This document shows positions 53,264-61,705 of a stretch of 64,000 nt of DNA, piece after piece. Position numbers and translations under genes: made by a program. Source of the DNA: Kocuria soli (lineage in GTDB: Bacteria > Actinomycetota > Actinomycetes > Actinomycetales > Micrococcaceae). The stretch is taken from NCBI RefSeq assembly GCF_003797835.1, contig NZ_RKMF01000014.1, positions 42,728-106,727 of the forward strand, read 5' to 3'. Positions within the stretch are counted from its first letter, which is position 1. Every line of letters starts with the position of its first letter. A model generated the notes under the pieces. The model saw only the letters and a list, made by a program, of their open reading frames with translations. It had not been told where the DNA came from and did no database searches.

Positions 53264-54682
53264 TCAACGCCGTGAAGATTGCCATCGGTCGCTACGCACC
53301 CGGACGCCCAGAGTGACCGCGCGCGCTCCGATGTAACCGAAGGCGTATGCCACCCACAGCCACACCGACCCCGCGAGCGAGTGCAGGTGCGCCATGTGCA
53401 CCAGAGCCAATAGCGGCAGGTAGATCACCAGGTTGACCACCCCGGCAACCGCCAGGTAGCGAGCGTCCCCGGCCCCGATCAGCACCCCGTCCAACACGAA
53501 CACCCAGGAGGCCAGGGGTTGTCCCAGGGCCACCACGATCAACGCCGCCGCGAACAGTCGCTGGACCTCCGGGGACGGGGTCAGCAGAGGGGCGCTCCAG
53601 GGAAGCAGGACTCCCACCACCAGGCCCGTCACCAGGCCGAACCACATTCCGAACCGCAGGATGCGCACCACCAGACGACGTACGGCCGCGCGTTCGGCAT
53701 CTCCGTGAGCCCCGTCGGCGTCGAGGTCGCGAGCCCCGGACTCCTTGCCCACCAGTGCCTGGGCGGCAATGGCCAAGGCATCCAGCGCATACGCCATGAC
53801 GTTGAAGACGGTCATCACCAGTTGGTAGGCGGCCAGGTTCTCCGGTCCTTGCGCAGTGGCCACCACCACCGTGAGCAGCAGGGCCACGCGCAGGGACACG
53901 GTCCTGAGCATGAGCCAGGAGCCAACCCCCATGAGCCGACCGAGTCGCGGAAGGCTGGTTGCCACCCCCACCCCGTGACGGCGTGACTTCCGCCCCAGGA
54001 TGAGGACGAACGTCAAAGCCATGAGGCACTGGGTCACGCTGGTGCCCAGTGCGGCTCCGGCCACCCCCAGGTGGGCGACGTAGACCAACAGCAGGTTGGC
54101 CACCACGTTGAACAATGCGCCGCCCGCGGCGATGACCAGCGGCGTTCGGGTGTCCTGCAGTCCACGGAGCACGCCCATGCCGGCGGTGACCATCAGCATG
54201 GCGGGAATTCCGGGCAGCGACCAGTACAGATATTGCCCGGCCTGGTCCAGGACGGGTCCGTGCCCGCCCAAGGCCTCCAGCAGGGATCCGCCGAAGACCG
54301 CCCCCAACGCGACCAGGGCCAGCCCCAGTACCGCACCGAGCCACAGCCCGTCCCGCCCGACGGCCAGCGCCTCCCGCATCCGTCCCGCACCCAGGTGCTT
54401 GGCCACGGCGGGTGTGGTCGAGTACGCCAGGAACACCATGAGCCCCACCGCCGTCTGCACGACGGCGCCGGCCAAGGCCACCCCGGCCAGCGGGTCGGTT
54501 CCCAACCGCCCCACGATCACGGAGTCGGCCAGCAGGAAGAGCGGTTCGGCGATCAACGCCCCGAAGGCCGGGACGGCCAGGCCCAGGATCTGCCGGTTCA
54601 GGCCCTCGGGGTCCACGGCCGCCCGACGGAGGGGGCGAGTTTCCGGGGTCTCCGAACTCTCAGGCGATCCAGAACGCTTCAA
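53264..54682 (-). CDS. MATE family efflux transporter (DinF-like)
   Basis: A 472-residue protein with 12 membrane helices in two halves. LAVPAFGALIAEPLFLLADSVIVGRLG opens the first half and the second half starts near LGRKSRRHGVGVA. It resembles DinF-type MATE exporters, which expel cationic compounds using an ion gradient. The N-terminal 25 residues are polar. The ATG at 54682 begins MKRSGSPESSE. The long frame open on the opposite strand here is antisense and not coding. Substrate unknown. Confidence 0.9.
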   Translation of the reverse strand: MKRSGSPESSETPETRPLRRAAVDPEGLNRQILGLAVPAFGALIAEPLFLLADSVIVGRLGTDPLAGVALAGAVVQTAVGLMVFLAYSTTPAVAKHLGAGRMREALAVGRDGLWLGAVLGLALVALGAVFGGSLLEALGGHGPVLDQAGQYLYWSLPGIPAMLMVTAGMGVLRGLQDTRTPLVIAAGGALFNVVANLLLVYVAHLGVAGAALGTSVTQCLMALTFVLILGRKSRRHGVGVATSLPRLGRLMGVGSWLMLRTVSLRVALLLTVVVATAQGPENLAAYQLVMTVFNVMAYALDALAIAAQALVGKESGARDLDADGAHGDAERAAVRRLVVRILRFGMWFGLVTGLVVGVLLPWSAPLLTPSPEVQRLFAAALIVVALGQPLASWVFVLDGVLIGAGDARYLAVAGVVNLVIYLPLLALVHMAHLHSLAGSVWLWVAYAFGYIGARAVTLGVRVRSDRWQSSRR

Positions 54683-54772
54683 ACGGTCACTTCCTCGTAC
54701 TGTCGGCCCTCTTCAGGCGGGGAACCACCGGCGCGGCCCGTGGCCCACGCTATCGCCCCGGCACCCGGTTGC

Positions 54773-54778
54773 TAGCCT
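54773..54778 (+). promoter_or_regulatory. Candidate -10 element upstream of the 54819 gene
   Basis: TAGCCT, 40 bases before the ATG at 54819. It lies between the divergent MATE gene and this gene. No clear -35. Confidence 0.35.
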
Positions 54779-54818
54779 GACTGATGAACTTCCCCGTCAC
54801 AGGCCCCAGGAGGAGCCG

Positions 54819-56228
54819 ATGGCCCGCTCAGTCCGGGGCCGTGTCCAGCACGGCACCCTGCCGTCCTGGCCCCCTTTGCGCATTCGCGCCGTGGTCAACG
54901 GACTGTCTCTGATCCTTTTCGGGGCGGGCCTGCTCTACCTGGCCTGGGGGCTGCTGGACTTCACCGTGTACGACGCCAGACGAACCGCCATGGTCCCGCG
55001 GGTCCTGGCCGTCTGGCTGGCCGTCGGCCTCCCCGTGGGAGCCCTTTCCATCGGCCTCCATCTGGTCCTGACCGCCGTCACCGCGTCCGACCGCCTGCTG
55101 CTCTCCCACGGAGCGGCGTCCTGGGACCCGGGGGAATTCGACGACATACTGCGCGGCGTACGAATCCGGAACTGGCGGCCCCGGCCCGGTGGGCGACTGG
55201 GAGCGGTCTCCGCCAAGACGCTCGGGTGGATCCCCGTACAGACCCCCGTGACGCTGGCACCACTTGCCCTCGGGGCGCTCACCACCGTTGGATTGATGAT
55301 CTGGTTGGCCACGGGGTACGGAGCGGCCGCCCTGATCCTGCTCCTGACCTTGGCCTGGATCGGCTGGCGGGCAACCCGCGCGTGGGGCGCCCTCCGGGAC
55401 TTCCGCGCCGATCGCGGTCTCCGCGGCACGCAACCCACGGCGCCCCGCGACCAGAGGCCGATGCGCGCGAGCACGGGCGTCGTCGTCACGGCCGACGAGG
55501 CCTGGGATGACGACGACGGGTACGTCCACCCGCGCAGGACCGACCCGTACCAACGTGAGCAAGAACTCCGCCGCGCCATGGCCGATGACGGGCCCGCCCG
55601 AACGCGTCCTGCTGGCAACGACGTCACCGTCGAAGCCACCCAACCGCTCGACGAGTACTTCTCCGACGGTGCGGAGGACCCGACGGCGCCCATCCCCCTC
55701 TACCGCGATCCGGCACCGTCCCGCGGTGATTCCGGCACCACCGTGCAGTCCGAGGGGCGCGTCCCCAGCCTTGCGAGTTCCGGCGAGGAAGGGGCGTCAC
55801 GGGAGGCCGAAACCTCCGCGGTTCGTCGTCCACTGCTGAGACGCCGCAAGGCCGCCCGTGACAACGGGGACGAACCTTCACAGGTGGTCCTGGTGGACCG
55901 TTCGGCCGAGCGGGCCAAGCAGGCCCGCATGCGCAAGTACGGCCAGGAAACGGCCGGCGATTCACGCCCGGAACGCACGTCGCGCGGAAACGGCGCCCCC
56001 GTTGACAGCGGACGCCCGGGTCGGGGCCGCGGCCGTGGGTTGAAGGACTACTTCGGAGAACGGGTCACCGCCGACCCCACGATCCGCGAGCCCGGTCCGG
56101 ACGGGGGCCGGAACGCGCGACGGACGGGTGCACCGTCCAAGACCGAGGCGGAGCGGGAGATCTACGAGCGCAGGGACGAGGCGTCGTCGATCTTCGGGTA
56201 CGTCCTGAAACGGCGCAAGAACGATTGA
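54819..56228 (+). CDS. Four-span membrane protein with long disordered cytosolic tail
   Basis: A 469-residue protein. Residues 26-185 hold four membrane helices, and the remaining 280 residues are polar, Arg/Asp/Glu-rich and look disordered, with short motifs such as RRPLLRRRKAARDNGDEP. The final KRRKND is basic. The ATG has CAGGAGGAG upstream and the GC pattern is normal for the region. I do not recognise a family. The plan (short membrane domain plus tail) recalls actinobacterial division or wall-associated proteins, which is inference only. Confidence 0.68.
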   Translation: MARSVRGRVQHGTLPSWPPLRIRAVVNGLSLILFGAGLLYLAWGLLDFTVYDARRTAMVPRVLAVWLAVGLPVGALSIGLHLVLTAVTASDRLLLSHGAASWDPGEFDDILRGVRIRNWRPRPGGRLGAVSAKTLGWIPVQTPVTLAPLALGALTTVGLMIWLATGYGAAALILLLTLAWIGWRATRAWGALRDFRADRGLRGTQPTAPRDQRPMRASTGVVVTADEAWDDDDGYVHPRRTDPYQREQELRRAMADDGPARTRPAGNDVTVEATQPLDEYFSDGAEDPTAPIPLYRDPAPSRGDSGTTVQSEGRVPSLASSGEEGASREAETSAVRRPLLRRRKAARDNGDEPSQVVLVDRSAERAKQARMRKYGQETAGDSRPERTSRGNGAPVDSGRPGRGRGRGLKDYFGERVTADPTIREPGPDGGRNARRTGAPSKTEAEREIYERRDEASSIFGYVLKRRKND

Positions 56229-56247
56229 CGGCACCGGGTGCAGTCCG

Positions 56248-56664
56248 TCAGTACCCGCGCAATTCGTCGAGCTTGCGCCTCTCCTTCTTGGTGGGGCGCC
56301 CCGAGCCGGGTTCTCGTCGCCCGACGGCAGCCCGAATCTGCGGGGGCGGAGGTTCCGAACGGTCCTCGTAGCACTCCCTGGCCACGGGGGCACCGACCCG
56401 CTTGAGAATGAGGCGCCGGACCACGAGCTCCTGCTGCCATCCGGGGCGACGCACGACGACGGTGTCACCCACCCGCACGGCCTGTGAGGCCTTGACAGGG
56501 GCGCCGTTGAGACGCACGTGCCCGGCGCGGCAGGCCGTTGTGGCCGCCGCCCTGGTCTTGAACACACGCACGGACCAGAGCCAGGAATCCAGCCGCACGC
56601 TCTGCGGAGCACCGGATTGGGCACCGGTGGCATTCGAGGTAGGTGGGCTTCCCATGGTCGTCAT
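56248..56664 (-). CDS. S4-domain RNA-binding protein (Hsp15-like)
   Basis: A 138-residue protein. RLDSWLWSVRVFKTRAAATTACRAGHV (about residues 24-50) is an S4 RNA-binding domain, followed by VKASQAVRVGDTVVV, as in HslR/Hsp15 heat-shock proteins that rescue stalled 50S subunits. The tail is basic and Arg-rich (RPTKKERRKLDELRGY). Start ATG 56664 or 56655. It is divergent from the candidate RNA gene at 56826. Confidence 0.85.
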   Translation of the reverse strand: MTTMGSPPTSNATGAQSGAPQSVRLDSWLWSVRVFKTRAAATTACRAGHVRLNGAPVKASQAVRVGDTVVVRRPGWQQELVVRRLILKRVGAPVARECYEDRSEPPPPQIRAAVGRREPGSGRPTKKERRKLDELRGY

Positions 56665-56790
56665 GCTCTCACCGGAGCACATGACGCCACGAACACACTG
56701 GTCAGCGCCGCATTCGAGGCTGAATTCGTCGAGGAATCCAGACGCGGGAAGGGCGCATGGCAACAATTGCCCTCCACCCCCACAGTGGCC

Positions 56791-56819
56791 TTGCCCACCC
56801 CGGGGGTCGGACGTACATT
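56791..56819 (+). promoter_or_regulatory. Sigma-70-type promoter of the candidate RNA gene
   Basis: TTGCCC and TACATT separated by exactly 17 bases, placing transcription start near 56825-56828. Among the upstream regions I inspected this is the most canonical promoter-like pair. Confidence 0.5.
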
Positions 56820-56825
56820 ACGGGT

Positions 56826-57111
56826 ACAAGTTGTCGAGCGGAAGGAGTTCGGATGGAGATGCGGACACCAAGCGAGACCGATGCGGGCAAGGTTGCAGGA
56901 GCCGTGAGCTAACAGGCCGGAGCATTCCACGACCGCCACGAGGATGACGATTCGGACCCGTCAGAACCGAACGGGACGTCAACAAGCCGGTGGCGCAGAG
57001 CGTGGAGCAGGCACTAACCATCGAATGAAAAGCACGGTGGCAGATGCCGAACTCGCAGTAGGATCGACAGAATTGAAAACCCCGCAGTGTTCGCGACACT
57101 GCGGGGTTTTT
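56826..57111 (+). ncRNA. Candidate structured RNA with paired ends and terminator
   Basis: About 285 nt with no convincing gene. A promoter-like pair lies just upstream. The two ends can pair: TGTCGA (56832-56837) with TCGACA (57064-57069), and GAGTTCGG (56845-56852) with CCGAACTC (57047-57054), separated by a 7/9-base internal loop. The 3' end is a 15-bp terminator stem (57076-57110) followed by TTTTT. This closed-stem plan recalls 6S-like RNAs such as mycobacterial Ms1, but I recognise no conserved motif. A 19-codon reading frame with AAGGAG lies inside (56853-56912). Family membership cannot be decided without a covariance search. Confidence 0.5.
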
Positions 57112-57169
57112 GTGTGATCGCCGGACACCCCCCGACAGCACCGCATCTCAAGGAGAAGGACGACCGTTC

Positions 57170-58093
57170 ATGCCCACCACAGTCTTCGGGCTGGACATCG
57201 GAGGAACCTCGACGCAAGGGATCCGGGCCCAGCGGTCTCAGGACGGCTGGCGCGTCCTGCGGGAGGCCAAGGTCGGCAGCGCCAATCTGCAGAACGTATC
57301 CACGGAGCAGGCCCGCGGCGAGATCCGCGCCGTGCTCGCCGAGTTGGGGATGGGCACCACCGGTCCCCAGGATTCGGTGTCCGTGATTGCGGGCTCCGGT
57401 GGAGTGGACACCTTGGCCGACCAGGACCGTCTGCGCGAGATGATCCACTCCGCGGCACCGGAAGTGAGCACGGACCTGATTCACGTGGTCCATGACAGCC
57501 GCCTGATCCTCGCAGCGCACGGGCTCGACGTCGGTGTCTCCGTCATCGCAGGCACGGGTTCCGTGGCATGGGGCAGTGATGCGACCGGGCGGGAAGCACG
57601 GGCTGGTGGCTGGGGCCACCTCCTGGGGGATGAAGGCAGTAGTTGGTGGGTGGCTCGTGAGGCCGTTCGTCGTGCCTTGGAGCGGGCGGACCGCCAGGAG
57701 GAAGCGGACGAATTGGACCTGGCCGTGCTCCAAGCGCGGGGACTCGAAACACGGGCCGACCTGATCGCCGACTTCCACACCCACCCCGACAGGACGGGGT
57801 GGTCGGAATTGGCCACCGTCGTGGATCGCTCCGCCGGTCAGGGCAGCCAAGCCGCTGTCGAACTCCTGACTGCGGCGGCAGATCAGCTGCTGACCATGAC
57901 CCAACGGGTCTGCCAGTCCCTCGACCTGACAGGGCCCGTGGTAGCCGGAGGCGGTCTGATCCAGCACTCGGGGACGGTTCGGGACAGGTTCGTGACCCGG
58001 GCGGGAGCAAGGGGCATCGAAGGCGTGCACGTTCTGGACGTCGCGCCCGTCATGGGCACCCTGCACCTCGCAGACCATGCGCCCAACGGCTGA
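57170..58093 (+). CDS. N-acetylglucosamine kinase-like protein (BadF/BadG family)
   Basis: A 307-residue ASKHA-fold protein. FGLDIGGTSTQGI at the N-terminus is the phosphate-1 loop, VSVIAGTGSVAWGSD the second loop, and AGGWGHLLGDEGSSWW the sugar-binding GDEGS segment typical of N-acetylglucosamine kinases. VVAGGGLI lies near the C-terminus. It probably phosphorylates GlcNAc recycled from wall peptidoglycan. The ATG at 57170 follows AAGGAGAAGGA. It lies 58 bp downstream of the RNA terminator, so it must have its own promoter or depend on read-through. Confidence 0.83.
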   Translation: MPTTVFGLDIGGTSTQGIRAQRSQDGWRVLREAKVGSANLQNVSTEQARGEIRAVLAELGMGTTGPQDSVSVIAGSGGVDTLADQDRLREMIHSAAPEVSTDLIHVVHDSRLILAAHGLDVGVSVIAGTGSVAWGSDATGREARAGGWGHLLGDEGSSWWVAREAVRRALERADRQEEADELDLAVLQARGLETRADLIADFHTHPDRTGWSELATVVDRSAGQGSQAAVELLTAAADQLLTMTQRVCQSLDLTGPVVAGGGLIQHSGTVRDRFVTRAGARGIEGVHVLDVAPVMGTLHLADHAPNG

Positions 58094-58141
58094 CCCAGGG
58101 GCCGACACAGGCGCTCCCTGACGGTGTGTCGAGACAAGGCT

Positions 58142-58171
58142 GAGGCCGCGAATCCGTTGATTCGCGGCCTC
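58142..58171. terminator. Bidirectional terminator between convergent genes
   Basis: A 12-bp perfect stem (GAGGCCGCGAAT and complement) with loop CCGTTG between the kinase gene and the convergent surface-protein gene. Confidence 0.75.
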
Positions 58172-58205
58172 CGCCTTGGAGCATCAGGTCAGAAAGCTAC
58201 CTGCG

Positions 58206-59633
58206 TCAGTCGTCCATGATGTCGGCGACCGCGGCCTCTCTGGCCATGTCCTCCGTGGACTCCTCGAAGCCCCATTTGCCATCGGCATCGACGGACACCA
58301 ACCACTTACCTTCACCGTATTCCGTGTAGACCACCTGACGGCCGATTTCATTGGCGGCCAGTTCCTGGTCACCGTAGGTGCCGTCTTCGTAGTCGATCGA
58401 GGCATAGACGATGAAGTTCGAGGACCCGTTGTGGCTCATCTTGTACCAGGTGCTGCCGTCGGCGACGTCGACCATGAAGACCGCGTTGCCATCGCCCTTG
58501 ATGTTGCCACCATCCACGGTCTGCAAGTCGTCCAGGCTGTAGACCTTGATCTCGAACTTGGCGTCGTCCTCGGTGGGCTCAATCTTGGTGACCGGGTTCC
58601 CGCGCTCGAAGGAGTAGGTGTTGAGCAACTGGTAGGTGACCTCGGAGCCGCTTGCACCGGTCACGAAGGCCTCCGAACCGTCCTTGTATTCGGCGTCGAA
58701 GGTCACGTAGGAGTACTCGTCTCCCGTGGACTCCACGGAGATGAGTTGCGGAGCGTCATCCCCGTCGGGGCGAGGGATCTCGATGTTCTTGTCCTTCTCG
58801 GTGAAAGTGGCCACGGGCTCACCCGGGTTCTTGACCTCCGTGGCGTTCTCGGGCTCGACGTTCAGCTCGGTCGCCTCGTCGGACACCGAAGGATCGTCCT
58901 CCGCGGACGTGCCGGAGGCATCGGCCGTGCTCATGGCGCCCGGCGAGACCTCTTCGGAGGACTGTGCCTGGGACTGGTCGTCGCCCGTCGTGTCCGTGTC
59001 GTCACCACGGAAGATGCCGCTCAGTGCGAGCACCAGGATCAACAGCACCACCAGAAGCAGCGCGATCACGCCGCCCAGGATCCAAGGCAGTTTGGATCGG
59101 CCGGAGCCGCCCGTGGAGCCTGAACCTCCGCCGTTGGGCGGATAGTTGCCGAAGCCACCAGCCGGCTGGTACTGGGGTGCGCCACCCTGCGCGCCGTACT
59201 GCGTCGTCTGACTACCCGGGTACTGGCCCCCGTGGGTGTCATGGAGTGTTGCCTCCGGTCCGCGCGTGGAACTCTGGGCGGTGGGGCCTTCGTGGCCACC
59301 CTGGTACTGCGGCATGCGGCTGGTTCCGGTTCCGGCGTCCTGTCCGCCGAAGCTGGGGGCGGCGTGCCCCGCAGCGGCTCCCCCCGCTGCGCCCACTCCG
59401 GTGGCAGTGGCGGCTCCTGCGCCGGTGGCGCCGTCCTTGGAGGCATCGGCGCCCGGTTCTGCACTTTCAGAGGGGGTGTCGGATCCGGTGGACGACTCCT
59501 GGTCGTCGTCGGTCCAGAGTTCCCAGCCCTCGGGCGCAGGGCCCCATGCGGGGTCGGGCTGCCAACCGGCAGGAGGCTCCCAGCCTTCGGGAGGCTTCGG
59601 CCAGTTGGGGGGCGGATTGAAGGTGCGAGCCAT
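58206..59633 (-). CDS. Single-span membrane protein with Trp/Pro-rich cytosolic repeats and an external domain
   Basis: A 475-residue protein. Residues 1-40 have Trp/Pro repeats (PPNWPKPPEGW, PPAGW, PDPAWGPAPEGW), and residues 41-182 are Gly/Gln/Ser-rich disordered sequence. One membrane helix spans 183-206. Residues 210-290 are a Ser/Asp/Glu-rich linker and about 300-460 form a beta-rich external domain with NFIVYA (406), NEIG (428-431) and VDADGKW (448-454). That domain resembles the C-terminus of the lipoprotein at 62676. The N-terminal repeats recall the DUF2510-type tryptophan motif of actinobacterial membrane proteins. Function unknown. ATG start at 59633. Confidence 0.8.
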   Translation of the reverse strand: MARTFNPPPNWPKPPEGWEPPAGWQPDPAWGPAPEGWELWTDDDQESSTGSDTPSESAEPGADASKDGATGAGAATATGVGAAGGAAAGHAAPSFGGQDAGTGTSRMPQYQGGHEGPTAQSSTRGPEATLHDTHGGQYPGSQTTQYGAQGGAPQYQPAGGFGNYPPNGGGSGSTGGSGRSKLPWILGGVIALLLVVLLILVLALSGIFRGDDTDTTGDDQSQAQSSEEVSPGAMSTADASGTSAEDDPSVSDEATELNVEPENATEVKNPGEPVATFTEKDKNIEIPRPDGDDAPQLISVESTGDEYSYVTFDAEYKDGSEAFVTGASGSEVTYQLLNTYSFERGNPVTKIEPTEDDAKFEIKVYSLDDLQTVDGGNIKGDGNAVFMVDVADGSTWYKMSHNGSSNFIVYASIDYEDGTYGDQELAANEIGRQVVYTEYGEGKWLVSVDADGKWGFEESTEDMAREAAVADIMDD

Positions 59634-59979
59634 GGGCGCTCCTCATGACGTGTGGATCGAACATCTGGGTCGGCCTAATGAAGCCGGCGCCCTGAGGAGG
59701 TACCAGGGAGGGTGCGCCGTGACCGGACACGTGCTCGCCGTGGCCGGAGCGGTGGCGAACAGTATCAGTAACACTTCACTGTAGTTGCAACAGATTTCCA
59801 ACCCCGGGACGTTCTATGACGTTGCACCGATGTCTCTGACTCCGCCCGCCCGGAGGTACGTCCGAGCATGCTGGGAGCAGACCACGCGGGAAGCGTAGGC
59901 TCGGTTCATCGCGTGAACCGGAGTTCAAAGATGACGTACTCCGGAGCGCAGACGACCACAGACCGAAAAGGTGATTCAC
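59634..59979. other. Intergenic region between divergent genes
   Basis: 346 bp. On the minus strand TTGCAA and TGATAC, 17 bp apart (near 59755-59790), could promote the surface-protein gene. On the plus strand TAGGCT at 59896-59901 is a possible -10 for the next gene. No other gene is convincing. Confidence 0.4.
59896..59901 (+). promoter_or_regulatory. Candidate -10 element upstream of the 59980 gene
   Basis: TAGGCT, 78 bases before the likely GTG start. Same hexamer as upstream of pta and the copper chaperone gene. No clear -35. Confidence 0.35.
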
Positions 59980-60855
59980 GTGGCCGATGCAATTCCCACG
60001 GCCGACGGCGATGCCCTTCGCCGACCCTCGAGCTTGACCGCTGACCCGGACCGGTTGACCGCTGCTCTTCAAGCAGGCGGTGACCACGCCAAGGCAACGC
60101 TGGAAAAGATTGCCACGGGCAAGGGCAACACTGTTGCGGACAAGGTGGCCGCCGCCGTGATCCTCGCCGCGCGATTCGACGACCGTTCGGGCGTGGAATC
60201 GGTGACCCAGGACGAGGCCACGGACGGAGAGGTTCTGGGACTCGAGTGGGCACCGGAGCTGGAGGACACCGCCAGAGGGGCTCTGGGCGAGCACCTCATC
60301 GTGTCGCTCTTGACCTGGGCTTCGTCACCGTCGCCCCTGCAGCCACCGGTCGCCGCGGCCGAGGCCGCGGCACGTCTGGCCGTGGACGACGACGGCGCCA
60401 TCTACCGGAAGGTGTCCCAACGGGCGACACAGCTCTCCGGCCGCCAGGACCTGGACGCGGACCGGCGTCGCCAGTTGACGGACCTGACCGATGCCCTGGA
60501 CAGGGCGGATCGAGCGGCCCAGGAACGACGGCACCCTGATCACTCCCCCGAGGCAGAACCCCAGGAATGGTCCAGCCGGGACGAGGACGCTCTCGCCAAC
60601 CTGCTGGAAGGCAACACGGAGCCTCGGCCCGCACAGGCACCGGCCCAATTCGAGGATCCCCGGTGGGGAGAATCCTCCGACAACGACCAGGAACCTCCGG
60701 GCCCCGGCCCTCACCGCGCCTACGACCCGCGCGCGCTGCTGGACGGTCCGATGTCCGAAGCCCAACGGGCGGACGAGAAGAACGTCCTGCGCAACTGGGG
60801 CATCACTGCGCTGGTCCTGGTTGCCGTTCTGATCCTGGTCGGCCTCCTGATCTGA
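59980..60855 (+). CDS. Tail-anchored hypothetical protein
   Basis: A 291-residue protein. Most of it is soluble and Ala/Asp/Glu-rich, with helical segments (VADKVAAAVILAARF, LTDLTDALDRADRAAQERR). A polar linker of about 60 residues follows, and one hydrophobic helix ends at the last residue (ALVLVAVLILVGLLI). This is a tail anchor, so the bulk faces the cytosol. Start GTG 59980 has AAGGTGA upstream; a GTG at 59971 is an alternative. No family recognised. Confidence 0.7.
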   Translation: MADAIPTADGDALRRPSSLTADPDRLTAALQAGGDHAKATLEKIATGKGNTVADKVAAAVILAARFDDRSGVESVTQDEATDGEVLGLEWAPELEDTARGALGEHLIVSLLTWASSPSPLQPPVAAAEAAARLAVDDDGAIYRKVSQRATQLSGRQDLDADRRRQLTDLTDALDRADRAAQERRHPDHSPEAEPQEWSSRDEDALANLLEGNTEPRPAQAPAQFEDPRWGESSDNDQEPPGPGPHRAYDPRALLDGPMSEAQRADEKNVLRNWGITALVLVAVLILVGLLI

Positions 60856-60924
60856 GTCCGGTGTTCAACCAGCGTTAGACCGATGAGTGTATGTGAGTTG
60901 TTTCACACTCGATATGTTGGTCTC

Positions 60925-61539
60925 ATGACTGCCCAAACCACGGCCGTGCCCGGACCTGTCTCCCGGGCCGAGGAGACCCGCCAGCGTTTTGTCGACGCTG
61001 CCGTCACCTTGTTCAGAGAACACGGCTACGGGGCCACCTCCATGTCCCAGGTCGCGGCAGCAGCAGGAGCCAGTCGGGCGAATTTGTACCTGTATTTCCA
61101 TTCCAAGCCGGAAATCGTTCTGGAGTGGATGCCCACCCTGCGACCGGAGCTGGACCAGATCTATCTCGAGCTGGACACCCTCGGGGACCACTCCCCCTCG
61201 TCGTGCCGCGCTTGGCTCGACCGACTGGTGGCCCTGTGGCGCGTTCACCCGACCGAACTGGACGCCGTGGAACAGGCCACCAGCGAGGACAGCGACGTCC
61301 ACCGACATCGTGTGGAACTGTGCCGACGAACAGCCGACGGATTCCACACCGTTCATCGGACCCGCGAGGGGTCCCCACTCCCGCCGGATGTACGGGCCAC
61401 TCGGCGCGCTCATCTGGTCGTGCTGATTCTCAGCACCGAGCGCTGCATTTCCTCGATCGTCCTGCACGATGCCGTCCCGGAAGAGGAAGCATTCCTGGAC
61501 GCCCTGGCCCACCAGTGGTCGGGCTTCCTGACGAACTGA
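60925..61539 (+). CDS. TetR/AcrR family transcriptional regulator
   Basis: A 204-residue regulator. RQRFVDAAVTLFREHGYGATSMSQVAAAAGASRANLYLYFHSKPEIV (about residues 19-65) is a TetR-type helix-turn-helix. The ligand domain has no recognisable specificity. The ATG at 60925 gives MTAQTTAVPG; an upstream ATG at 60883 would add 14 residues. The bases just before the start include GTGAGTTGTTTCAC, an imperfect inverted repeat that might be its own operator. Target genes unknown. Confidence 0.86.
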   Translation: MTAQTTAVPGPVSRAEETRQRFVDAAVTLFREHGYGATSMSQVAAAAGASRANLYLYFHSKPEIVLEWMPTLRPELDQIYLELDTLGDHSPSSCRAWLDRLVALWRVHPTELDAVEQATSEDSDVHRHRVELCRRTADGFHTVHRTREGSPLPPDVRATRRAHLVVLILSTERCISSIVLHDAVPEEEAFLDALAHQWSGFLTN

Positions 61540-61705
61540 CGGCACGCACCCACCGCAACCCCGACGAACAGCAGCGCCGCGGCTAGAGAATCTCGCGGTG
61601 TTGCCGGACCCGACACGTGGAGTCCACTTGCGTGCACCAGGTGGTGCTCACGCCCAGTGGCCCTGCCCCTTCGGCGAGCGCTTGCCACGGCCATGGATCG
61701 GCGAT

